From positions 1 through 8,733 of the forward strand of contig CAITCX010000475.1 of assembly GCA_903890885.1 (NCBI GenBank): a stretch of DNA of 8,733 bases, given 5' to 3'. Of this stretch, positions 1 through 6,030 are shown in pieces. Under the pieces are notes generated by a model. The model was given only the letters and a program-made list of their open reading frames with translations, did no database searches and was not told where the DNA came from. Both the position numbers and the translations under genes were made by a program. This stretch comes from an uncultured Dehalococcoidia bacterium (GTDB taxonomy: Bacteria > Chloroflexota > Dehalococcoidia > Dehalococcoidales > UBA3254). Positions within the stretch are counted from its first letter, which is position 1. Every line of letters begins with the position of its first letter.

Positions 1-1476
1 AGGCGCAAGACGAATTCTTGCACCATTGGCGCCACCACGCTTGTCGGAGCCTCGGAAGGTGGATGCCGACGCCCAAGCGGTCGAAATGAGGTCCGACACA
101 GATAGGCCGGAGGTCAGGATTCTGGATTTAAGGGAGGCTATATCCAGTGCATCGATCAGTTGGTGATTGACGGAGGGAATGGGGTCCTGCCAGATTAGCT
201 CTTCCGCCGGAACCTCAGGACCGAGATAGCGAACGCGCGGGCCCATATCACGGTGAGTCAACTTGAACCACGCCCGGGCAAAAGCGTCCGCAAAATAATC
301 CGGATTATCCAGAAAGCGCCGTGAAATCTTCTCATAGACAGGATCGAACCGCAGAGCAAGGTCCGTGGTCAACATGGATGGGGATTGGCGCTTTGAAGGG
401 TCGTGCGCATCTGGCACCGTACCAGCACCGGCGTTGTCCTTGGGCTTCCACTGGTACGCACCAGCGGGGCTTTTAGTCAGTTCCCACTCAAAGCTAAACA
501 GGATCCGGAAAAAGTTGTTACTCCACTTAGTTGGAGTGTTAGTCCAGATAACTTCCAAACCGCTGGTGATGGTGTCACCGCCTTTGCCTGTACCCAATTT
601 GCTCTTCCAGCCGAGACCCTGTTCTTCGATTGGGGCAGCTTCTGGCTCCGGGCCTACCAGTGAAGCATCTCCAGCTCCGTGGGTTTTACCGAAGGAGTGA
701 CCGCCAGCAATAAGAGCGACAGTTTCCTCGTCGTTCATCGCCATGCGAGCAAAGGTCTCTCGAATGTCTTTGGCTGCAGCTATGGGATCCGGATTACCGT
801 TCGGGCCCTGGGGATTAACGTAAATCAGCCCCATCTGCACGGCAGCAAGCGGGTTTTCAAGGTCCCTCACCCCTGAATACCGTTTATCACCAAGCCAGGT
901 AGTTTCGGAACCCCAGTAGACTCCCTCGTCCGGTTCCCATACGTCCTCGCGTCCGCCGCCAAAGCCGAAGGTCTTGAATCCCATCGACTCCAGGGCGACG
1001 TTACCGGCAAGCACCATCAAATCTGCCCAGGAAATCTTCCGGCCGTATTTCTGCTTGATCGGCCAGAGCAACCGACGGGCTTTGTCGAGGTTAGCATTGT
1101 CAGGCCAGCTGTTGAGGGGTGCAAACCGCTGCTGGCCAGCACTGGCGCCGCCGCGGCCATCGCCCATGCGGTAAGTGCCTGCACTATGCCAGGCCATACG
1201 GATAAACAAAGGCCCATAGTGCCCGAAATCCGCCGGCCACCAGTCCTGCGACCTTGTCATCAGCCCACGCAGGTCATTCTTCAAGGCCGCCAGGTCGAGA
1301 CTCTTGAACTCTTTAGCGTAGTTGAAACTCTCGTCCATTGGATTGGATTTAGAGGAATGCTGGTGCAGAATATCAAGTTTCAAATGGTTCGGCCACCAGT
1401 CATGGTTTGATATGCCGCCACCGGCAGTGTGTTTGTGATCGCTGCCGGTTGCCATACGTTCGTTATCCTCATTCAT
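1..1476 (-). CDS. katG: Catalase-peroxidase KatG, N-terminal 492 residues (3' end outside the window)
   Basis: Cytoplasmic haem enzyme that breaks down H2O2 by catalase and peroxidase activity. The frame is open from the ATG at 1476 to the left edge, so 492 of the usual 720-740 residues are present: the whole N-terminal haem domain and the start of the C-terminal one. Visible active-site residues are the distal Arg93, Trp96 and His97 (RMAWHSAGTYR), the proximal haem ligand His260 (GGHSFGKTHGAG), Trp311 and Asp372. Trp96, Tyr219 (IYVNPQGPNG) and Met245 (ARMAMND) would form the Met-Tyr-Trp crosslink needed for catalase activity, and Arg409 (THRDMGP) is the mobile arginine. All key residues are intact. 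There is no signal peptide. The start is supported by AAGGGAG eight bases upstream. It is transcribed leftward, away from the lipoprotein gene at 2047. Identity is very secure; only the missing end is unknown. Confidence 0.97.
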   Translation of the reverse strand, partial: MNEDNERMATGSDHKHTAGGGISNHDWWPNHLKLDILHQHSSKSNPMDESFNYAKEFKSLDLAALKNDLRGLMTRSQDWWPADFGHYGPLFIRMAWHSAGTYRMGDGRGGASAGQQRFAPLNSWPDNANLDKARRLLWPIKQKYGRKISWADLMVLAGNVALESMGFKTFGFGGGREDVWEPDEGVYWGSETTWLGDKRYSGVRDLENPLAAVQMGLIYVNPQGPNGNPDPIAAAKDIRETFARMAMNDEETVALIAGGHSFGKTHGAGDASLVGPEPEAAPIEEQGLGWKSKLGTGKGGDTITSGLEVIWTNTPTKWSNNFFRILFSFEWELTKSPAGAYQWKPKDNAGAGTVPDAHDPSKRQSPSMLTTDLALRFDPVYEKISRRFLDNPDYFADAFARAWFKLTHRDMGPRVRYLGPEVPAEELIWQDPIPSVNHQLIDALDIASLKSRILTSGLSVSDLISTAWASASTFRGSDKRGGANGARIRLAP

Positions 1477-1504
1477 AATGTTTTCTCCCTTAAACCATTT
1501 ATTG

Positions 1505-1535
1505 ATTATTACATTTTGAGAAATAACAGTATCAA
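1505..1535 (-). promoter_or_regulatory. Possible weak promoter of katG
   Basis: Read on the minus strand, TTGATA (1530-1535) is followed after 19 bases by AATAAT (1505-1510), which lies about 28 bases before the KatG start codon. Each hexamer is close to consensus but the spacer is long, so this is only a candidate. I looked for a PerR or Fur box, expected for a peroxide-regulated gene, and found no convincing match. Confidence 0.25.
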
Positions 1536-1870
1536 TAATTCAGATATTCTCTCCTAACACTTAAAACAATGCGAATAACAACAGTCCCTCAATCACAATG
1601 ATAAATTTTTAGAGGTATTACATTCATTATATGAGAACGTTAAGAAAATTTGGGAGGATTGAATATATAAACCGAACATGGGGCAAAACTGGCATCAAGA
1701 TTAAAAGATAATGGGTCTTTATGCCACAAAAAATATATTTTACCAGTGTATTAAGGGTTTTCTTCCGGTGATGGTTCCTCTGGGTGATAAGTTTCTTCCC
1801 ACCATAACCGTCCGGCAAATATACATGGTTTCTTACCAGAATATAAATTATCTGAAAGAATTTTGTCTTT

Positions 1871-1899
1871 TTGACAAACATATGCGATGGGTATATTAT
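1871..1899 (+). promoter_or_regulatory. Strong sigma-A/sigma-70-type promoter of the PEBP lipoprotein gene
   Basis: A perfect TTGACA -35 box (1871-1876), a 17-base spacer and a TATTAT -10 box (1894-1899, five of six consensus bases). Transcription should start near 1906, giving an unusually long leader of about 140 bases before the ATG at 2047. No other promoter of similar quality lies between it and the gene. Confidence 0.65.
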
Positions 1900-2046
1900 C
1901 GCTTTCAAAGGATAAAAATGCTCCAGCTCAACTTACTTACGGTCGATAAGGAAAATGGCGGATTATAAATTTAGCAACCAACGACCTTGTTTATGAAATA
2001 TTAATGTCAGGGAAAAACACCTTGAAAAGTAAGGAGGAAGAAACAA

Positions 2047-2922
2047 ATGTGTAAACGGCTTCAAATCTTTTCGATTATTATCGGCATTTTGACTGTTTTA
2101 GCTTTGCTGATGATGACAGGTGGCTGCGCTAACAGTGCACTTCCATCAGCTACCCCTGCAGCCACTGTAAGTAAAACCAGTACACCCGCGCTCTCTTCGT
2201 CCTCAGTTCCATTGACTACCCCGGCCGCAGCCCCTCCGGCGCCTGCTTCTTCTACTTCACAGCCGCCGCCTCCTGCAACCTCTCAACCGGCCGCCAGCCC
2301 TAAACCCCCCGCTCCTTCTTCTCAGCCGCCGCCTGCTGTGTCTCAGCCGCCGCCTGCCGGTGGTGGATCTGCTCCTGCTCCTGCTCCTGGCGGTGGTGCA
2401 TCTCCTGTCCCCCTTCCACCTATGAGCGGAAAATTGATCGTCACCAGTTCTGTTGTTAAAGATGGTGGTATCCTTAAAGACCCATATGCATGCAATGGTG
2501 CCTCTAGTGGCACTGATGTCTCTGGAAAATCTCTGCCTCTAACCTGGACCGGGGCTCCGGCCGGCACTAAGAGTTTTGCTGTTCTGATAACCACTATACG
2601 GGGCGGAGGCGATGAAGGTGTATTCTTGGTCGTGTATAATATCCCGGGCACTGCAACCGGTCTACCCGAGGGTATTGCTGAAAATACAGTTGATCCCAAA
2701 ATCGGAACACTCGGCAGTAACGACCACAGTGCCAATGCCTACCAGTTGCCTTGCGGGGGAGGTACAGGTACGTTCAATTACACAGTCATCGTCTATGCCC
2801 TTTCCAAGATGCCTGACAAACTCACCGATCCCAAGGCTGCCGATGCTACTGCATTGCGCGATGCTATAAGCGGAAGTATTCTTGATGCTGGTTCAATGAA
2901 GTTTAACGTAATACTCGAATAA
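2047..2922 (+). CDS. Lipoprotein with proline-rich stalk and divergent PEBP (YbhB/YbcL-like) domain
   Basis: A 291-residue exported lipoprotein. Residues 1-26 are a signal peptide (KR, then a hydrophobic stretch) ending in MTGGC, with Cys27 the likely lipidated residue; Thr at -3 is less usual than Leu. Residues 28 to about 125 are a Pro/Ala/Ser/Thr-rich disordered stalk with repeated SQPPP motifs, then a Gly-rich hinge. Residues 128-291 match the phosphatidylethanolamine-binding protein fold: LPLTWTGAPAGTKSFAVL (163-180), VVYNIP (195-200), an ND...Y..PC segment (225-236) and VYAL (249-252). The DPDAP motif of ordinary family members is replaced by TTIRG (182-186), and the His of HWVVYNIP is Phe193, so the usual anion pocket is not conserved. 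Cys149 and Cys236 could form a disulfide outside the cell. AGGAGG ends nine bases before the ATG. Function is unknown: bacterial PEBP proteins have no settled role. It is a single-gene unit with its own promoter and terminator. Confidence 0.88.
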   Translation: MCKRLQIFSIIIGILTVLALLMMTGGCANSALPSATPAATVSKTSTPALSSSSVPLTTPAAAPPAPASSTSQPPPPATSQPAASPKPPAPSSQPPPAVSQPPPAGGGSAPAPAPGGGASPVPLPPMSGKLIVTSSVVKDGGILKDPYACNGASSGTDVSGKSLPLTWTGAPAGTKSFAVLITTIRGGGDEGVFLVVYNIPGTATGLPEGIAENTVDPKIGTLGSNDHSANAYQLPCGGGTGTFNYTVIVYALSKMPDKLTDPKAADATALRDAISGSILDAGSMKFNVILE

Positions 2923-2960
2923 CCGGCTTGATTCTATCTTATTGCAATATCAGACCACAA

Positions 2961-2993
2961 AAAAGGCCGGGGATTCCTGTCCCCGGTCTTTTC
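2961..2993. terminator. Bidirectional rho-independent terminator between convergent genes
   Basis: An 11-bp stem (2963-2973 with 2980-2990, one G-T pair, GC-rich core CCGGGG/CCCCGG) closes a six-base loop. On the plus strand it is followed by TTTTC. On the minus strand the A run at 2959-2964 becomes a T run. It can therefore end the PEBP-lipoprotein gene from the left and the cupin gene from the right. A weaker 6-bp hairpin (3002-3007 with 3017-3022) lies just beyond it. Confidence 0.88.
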
Positions 2994-3075
2994 ATTTCGA
3001 CAGCCAGTTCCACTATCTGGCTTTGCCGGTTAAAAGGGCCTGGTTATAAGAGTTCAGGCTGGAGGCACTGGCGTT

Positions 3076-3438
3076 TTATGCGTTAATGCGGTCGTCCACA
3101 CCCTCAGTTCCTGTAAAAAACTCGAGGTAGCGAAGCTCAACATCAGCGTTATTAGCGGTGCCGTGTTTCTCGCCTGCCGGGATATAAATCATCTCATTGG
3201 CTTGAATAGTATACTCCTTGCCCTCGATGGTTACCGTAGCCGTACCGCTGATAAACAAAATGAAAGTTTCCCGATTAACATGATAATGATACGGCACCTT
3301 TTGGTGAGGAGGCATTATGGCAAATGTGCTGCGCAGGTTTCTGGCTTTTTCTCCGCTGCCGACAACGTCCTCCCTATAAATTGCGGCCGGGTTCAAATTG
3401 GAAATATTGTTGTAATGGCTGAACTTTAATAACTTCAT
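3076..3438 (-). CDS. Small single-domain cupin protein
   Basis: A 120-residue cytoplasmic cupin. Motif 1 reads HYHVNRET followed by a Gly eight residues after the Glu, giving His51, His53 and Glu57 as metal ligands. Motif 2 is EMIYIPAGEKHGTAN, with His92 as the fourth ligand. This 3-His/1-Glu set normally binds Mn, Fe or another divalent metal. Single-domain cupins like this include sugar-binding proteins, small dioxygenases, isomerases and mannose-6-phosphate-isomerase-like proteins, so the substrate cannot be named. The start is the ATG at 3438: GGAGG (3447-3451) lies eight bases upstream. The frame stays open to a TTG at 3453, but that codon overlaps the ribosome binding site and would be a false start. 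The gene stands alone and shares the 2961-2993 terminator with the convergent lipoprotein gene. I see no clear promoter. Confidence 0.88.
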   Translation of the reverse strand: MKLLKFSHYNNISNLNPAAIYREDVVGSGEKARNLRSTFAIMPPHQKVPYHYHVNRETFILFISGTATVTIEGKEYTIQANEMIYIPAGEKHGTANNADVELRYLEFFTGTEGVDDRINA

Positions 3439-3693
3439 CGGGATAGCCTCCAATATTTAATACTTCTATAAAGAATACAATTGATTCTGAACTACCGGAA
3501 TTACTCTCAGACAAATTGTTTAAACCATATTCGGTGCTGACGGGACGATCAGCAAATCCGGACAACTTAACACAAACCAGAGGCAGGCATTTTCAGCTTT
3601 GTATTATTTCCATTATATTAAAATACTACATACCCCGCTATTTAAAAGCGCTGGATTCAGCCCAGATAAATACAGAAGTTATTGCTGTGAAGG

Positions 3694-4146
3694 TCAACGC
3701 AATAGCAAAATAATATTATTGGCTATAGCCAAAACTGTAAAGGCAATATAAGGAAAGAGAAGGAACACAAAAGCAGTCCGCCCATAATTATAAAACCCCT
3801 GTTTGTTGTAGAGATATCTCACGGTAAAGGCCGCCAGTGAGAGAAATACAGCGGCAACTATATCAATTAGTAAAAGAAAAGCGAACCCTCCTCTATCCAA
3901 TGCCCAGGCAGCAAGAAGACCACTTTCGTAGAAATTATCTTTCTTACTCAGCACCAAAAGCAGATAAGTACTGGAAAAATCGAGAACGACAAGCGTTCCG
4001 ACCAGCAACACAAGCCATTTTTCTCGCCACGGCCACAAATAGCGAGAAAATCTTTCAACGTAGCGGCCTAAGCCTCTATCAATTTCTCTCGTTTTATTAA
4101 GGAAGGTTTTGGAAAATAAAAATATTTTATGGCAGCGCGTTTTCAT
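3694..4146 (-). CDS. Predicted integral membrane protein with three transmembrane helices
   Basis: A 150-residue protein with a basic N-terminus (residues 1-43, rich in Lys and Arg) followed by three hydrophobic segments at about 45-67, 88-110 and 122-148. Helix 1 contains VLDFSSTYLLL and is followed by a short loop with Glu74; helix 2 contains LLLIDIVAAVF. The arrangement of Asp plus Ser/Thr in helix 1, an acidic residue in the loop and a charged residue in helix 2 recalls the DUF5658 family, but that is a memory-based resemblance, not a domain match. The ATG at 4146 is preceded directly by an in-frame TTG, and no good ribosome binding site is visible for either. The exact start is therefore uncertain, and part of the basic N-terminus may not be translated. 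The charge and hydrophobicity pattern is too regular for a chance frame. Function unknown. Confidence 0.65.
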   Translation of the reverse strand: MKTRCHKIFLFSKTFLNKTREIDRGLGRYVERFSRYLWPWREKWLVLLVGTLVVLDFSSTYLLLVLSKKDNFYESGLLAAWALDRGGFAFLLLIDIVAAVFLSLAAFTVRYLYNKQGFYNYGRTAFVFLLFPYIAFTVLAIANNIILLLR

Positions 4147-4291
4147 CAACAGAATAATTATGGCTTAATAAAACTATCAGGGCAAGTAACATTATTCGGC
4201 ACGGCCAGGTCACAAGGTATTTCAGCGAATTGATTAACCAAAAGCGGAAGGAATATAAAAGGTACACGCAAATAGAGCCAGAAATTATCGG

Positions 4292-4390
4292 TTAATTTGC
4301 CCGGGGAATAAAGGCAAACACCATACTCACGACAATGACAATAGCCATAACCGCATACAGGATATAGAAAACTGCTTTTGAAATTTTCAT
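4292..4390 (-). CDS. Possible 32-residue single-helix membrane peptide
   Basis: A short frame from ATG at 4390 to TAA at 4292 encodes MKISKAVFYILYAV, a continuous hydrophobic helix (residues 6-28), and a polar end FIPRAN. The shape (two lysines, one membrane span, short tail) is typical of bacterial small membrane proteins and unlikely by chance in AT-rich intergenic DNA. A possible promoter lies upstream on the minus strand: TTGAAT (4453-4458), an 18-base spacer and TATATT (4429-4434). Against it, I see no good ribosome binding site: the nearest purine run, AAGAG, is about 14 bases before the ATG. It lies upstream of the membrane protein gene on the same strand, with about 145 bases between them. 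I do not recognise a family. Confidence 0.4.
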   Translation of the reverse strand: MKISKAVFYILYAVMAIVIVVSMVFAFIPRAN

Positions 4391-4655
4391 ATATTTTAAC
4401 AAGACTCTTAAAAGACCAAGTCAGTACAAATATATACCAAGTAATACACCTAATTCAAACAGCCAATTTTACAACGAGTTAAGAACAAATACCACCAATG
4501 GGAAAGGCCATATCTTCATAAATCGCAGCAATTATTTTCAGTTTTTGGATCACCTCAAAATACCTTAAAACCGCAAGAATGACGTGTGATTAAACTGCGC
4601 TATGGATTGCATGATGTCATAAAACTTATATTGTGGTTTTATCTTGAATAAAGAC

Positions 4656-4684
4656 TTGACACCGGGACTGGCTATAAGTAGTAT
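4656..4684 (+). promoter_or_regulatory. Promoter of the SMP-30-like lipoprotein gene
   Basis: A perfect TTGACA (4656-4661), a 17-base spacer and TAGTAT (4679-4684, four of six consensus bases) predict transcription from about 4691, only about 26 bases before the start codon. The shared TTGACA-17 layout resembles the promoter of the other lipoprotein gene at 1871-1899, but the leader here is short. Confidence 0.6.
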
Positions 4685-4716
4685 TAGTGAAAATAACTCA
4701 GTGAGAAGGAGGATAT

Positions 4717-5952
4717 ATGAGAAATAAACTAGTAGTACATGGCATCCTGACAGCCAGCTTGGTTTTTCTGGCTGCGTGTTCGTCGGCGCCTCCGGCAGCA
4801 CCCGTTCCTTCATCGTCAATTCCTGCCAGTTCGACATCAAAGGTGATAACCTCCGCTCCAACGTCAGCTCCGCCTGCCAGTTCTACATCAGTCTCAGTGC
4901 CCATTACCCCATCAAATGTGGCTCCTCCGCCTGCCAGTTCTTCCAATCCGCCGCCACCACCTCCATCAGCCAATCCACCATCCAGCGTTGCTCCCCCGCC
5001 GACCAGTCCAACTGCTCCGCCGCCAAGTCCTTCTGCTCCGCCGGCCAGTCCTTCTGCTCCACCGGCCAGTCCTTCTGCTCCACCGGCCAGTCCATCTCCT
5101 TCACCAGCCAGTCCATCTGCTTCACCAGTAAAACCTGCTGCGATGGATTTCACCAAAATCGGGACCCCGGTCTTAATTAGCAGTAAGTCTAAGATCTATT
5201 TTTCTGAAGGCCCAGTCTGGGACAAGGCCCACAATGTCTTCCTGTTCTCAGACCGTGACGGAAACAAGCTGTACCAACTGGCATTGCCAAATACCGTTAC
5301 TCTATATAAAGACCCAGGTAATAAAACCTACAGCATGATTTTTGACAAGGACGGCAGCCTGATATCTGCAGAGTGGGGAACCCGCAGCGTCGTCCGCACA
5401 CTTGCTGACGGAACCCGCAAGGTACTTGTCGATAAATACCAGGGCAAAGCCTTGAACGGCCCTAACAAAATGGTAATGCGCGATGACGGAACTATCTACT
5501 TCACCGATCCTTATTTTTCCCCGCCGTCTCCTGTTGGCGTAACTTTCATGGGCCTGTACCGCCTTACCCCAGCCGGTGAGCTGGTTCTGGAAGGCCAATA
5601 CTCTATTCCTAATGGAGTAGGTCTCTCTCCCGACCAAAAAACGCTATATATGACCTTAACCATGTCTAACCAGGTTATGTCTTTTTCTGTAGCTGCAGAT
5701 GGTTCAACCAGCAACGGTAAAAAATTTCTGAGTGGTACTGCTACGGCCGAAGGTATACAGGTGGACGCTGCCGGCAATATCTGGATTGCCTGTCAGGATG
5801 GAGTTTATGTATATTCACCTGAGGGCACCAAGCTTGCATATATCAAAATCACCTCCGGTCGGCCAACCAGCATGGGTTTTGGTGGACCGGATGGAAAAAC
5901 CCTCATGGTAGCCACGGATAACGGGAATATTTACACGGTGGCCCTTCCGTAA
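4717..5952 (+). CDS. Stalked lipoprotein with SMP-30/gluconolactonase-like beta-propeller domain
   Basis: A 411-residue exported lipoprotein. A short signal peptide ends in the lipobox LAAC, with Cys21 lipidated. Residues 22 to about 140 are a Ser/Pro/Ala-rich stalk that includes four 7-residue repeats of the type APPASPS (107-134). Residues 145-411 fit the six-bladed propeller of the SMP-30/gluconolaconase/LRE family, which hydrolyses lactones or organophosphates using one divalent metal. Candidate ligands by comparison with regucalcin are Glu164 (SEGPVWD), Asn250 (NGPNKMVMRDDGTIYFTDP) and Asn299 (IPNGVGLSPD). The fourth, normally Asp in a PDG motif, is Glu345 here (TAEGIQVDAAGNIW). The enzyme may therefore be active with altered geometry, or be a binding protein. 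AAGGAGG (4706-4712) is just four bases from the ATG, a short but workable spacing, and no better start is near. It is a single-gene unit with its own promoter and terminator. The substrate cannot be inferred. Confidence 0.9.
   Translation: MRNKLVVHGILTASLVFLAACSSAPPAAPVPSSSIPASSTSKVITSAPTSAPPASSTSVSVPITPSNVAPPPASSSNPPPPPPSANPPSSVAPPPTSPTAPPPSPSAPPASPSAPPASPSAPPASPSPSPASPSASPVKPAAMDFTKIGTPVLISSKSKIYFSEGPVWDKAHNVFLFSDRDGNKLYQLALPNTVTLYKDPGNKTYSMIFDKDGSLISAEWGTRSVVRTLADGTRKVLVDKYQGKALNGPNKMVMRDDGTIYFTDPYFSPPSPVGVTFMGLYRLTPAGELVLEGQYSIPNGVGLSPDQKTLYMTLTMSNQVMSFSVAADGSTSNGKKFLSGTATAEGIQVDAAGNIWIACQDGVYVYSPEGTKLAYIKITSGRPTSMGFGGPDGKTLMVATDNGNIYTVALP
5035..5118 (+). repeat. 21-bp in-frame tandem repeat, four copies, in the stalk of the SMP-30-like lipoprotein
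   Basis: Four successive 21-base units encode APPASPS, APPASPS, APPASPS and PSPASPS. The first three are nearly identical at the DNA level (two of them differ only at a G/A in the Pro codons), while the fourth has diverged. Such near-identical units can expand or shrink by slippage in steps of seven residues without breaking the frame, so stalk length may vary between strains. The surrounding stalk is proline-rich but less regular. Confidence 0.85.
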
Positions 5953-5973
5953 CACTGTTTCCGGTTAAAATTC

Positions 5974-6010
5974 AGAAAGCGCTGGATGATTGATTCACCC
6001 AGCGCTTTCT
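5974..6010 (+). terminator. Rho-independent terminator of the SMP-30-like gene
   Basis: A perfect 12-bp stem (AGAAAGCGCTGG at 5974-5985 with its complement at 5999-6010) around a 13-base loop, 21 bases after the stop codon. The T run is part of the descending arm (TTTCTTA) rather than a clean tail, so termination may be less efficient than at 2961-2993. The A-rich left arm could also give some stop to minus-strand transcripts. Confidence 0.75.
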
Positions 6011-6030
6011 TATGTGTTCGATAATCAATT

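Larger units (their letters stand above)
1477..2046. other. AT-rich divergent intergenic region, no convincing gene
   Basis: This 570-base space separates the divergent katG and PEBP-lipoprotein genes. It is clearly more AT-rich than its neighbours. It contains overlapping open frames on both strands (1711-1968 plus, 1627-1908 minus). Neither has a good ribosome binding site or a recognisable domain, and the plus one contains the near-consensus promoter at 1871-1899, so both are probably chance frames or decayed sequence. The right part (about 1906-2046) is the probable untranslated leader of the lipoprotein mRNA. I recognise no known riboswitch class in it. Confidence 0.6.
4147..4716. other. 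AT-rich intergenic region between divergent genes
   Basis: Apart from the possible small membrane peptide (4292-4390) and the promoter of the SMP-30-like gene (4656-4684), I see nothing supported here. A minus-strand frame that begins inside the next gene and reaches 4565 has no start signal and no recognisable domain. There is no tRNA, inverted-repeat element or terminator that I can identify. Confidence 0.5.

Noticed and set aside
365..1410. Several plus-strand and minus-strand open frames inside the katG region
   Set aside because: They are other-frame readings of a continuous, motif-complete KatG frame on the minus strand.
1580..1610. Imperfect dyad TTATCATTGTGAT (minus strand) upstream of katG as a PerR or CRP-like operator
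   Set aside because: Only about nine of fourteen positions fit the PerR consensus and the symmetry is poor, so it is not distinguishable from AT-rich background.
1627..1968. Overlapping open frames of 93 (minus) and 85 (plus) residues in the gap between katG and the PEBP lipoprotein gene
   Set aside because: AT-rich sequence, no ribosome binding site, no recognisable domain, and the plus frame overlaps a near-consensus promoter at 1871-1899.
2343..2735. Minus-strand frame of 130 residues antisense to the PEBP lipoprotein
   Set aside because: No start signal or domain; the plus-strand frame has a signal peptide, a family fold and a strong ribosome binding site.
3002..3022. Second hairpin (6-bp stem) after the PEBP lipoprotein terminator
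   Set aside because: Short stem, nine-base loop and no T tract; the 2961-2993 hairpin is sufficient to explain termination on both strands.
3516..3713. Plus-strand frame of 65 residues between the cupin and membrane protein genes
   Set aside because: No ribosome binding site, no domain, and it overlaps the end of the better supported minus-strand membrane protein gene.
5035..5118. 21-bp repeats as a CRISPR array
   Set aside because: The units are directly adjacent without spacers and lie in frame inside a coding stalk.
4698..5156. Minus-strand frame of 152 residues with GGAEGLAGG-type repeats
   Set aside because: It is the antisense reading of the proline-rich stalk repeats of the SMP-30-like lipoprotein; low-complexity GC-rich repeats keep several frames open.
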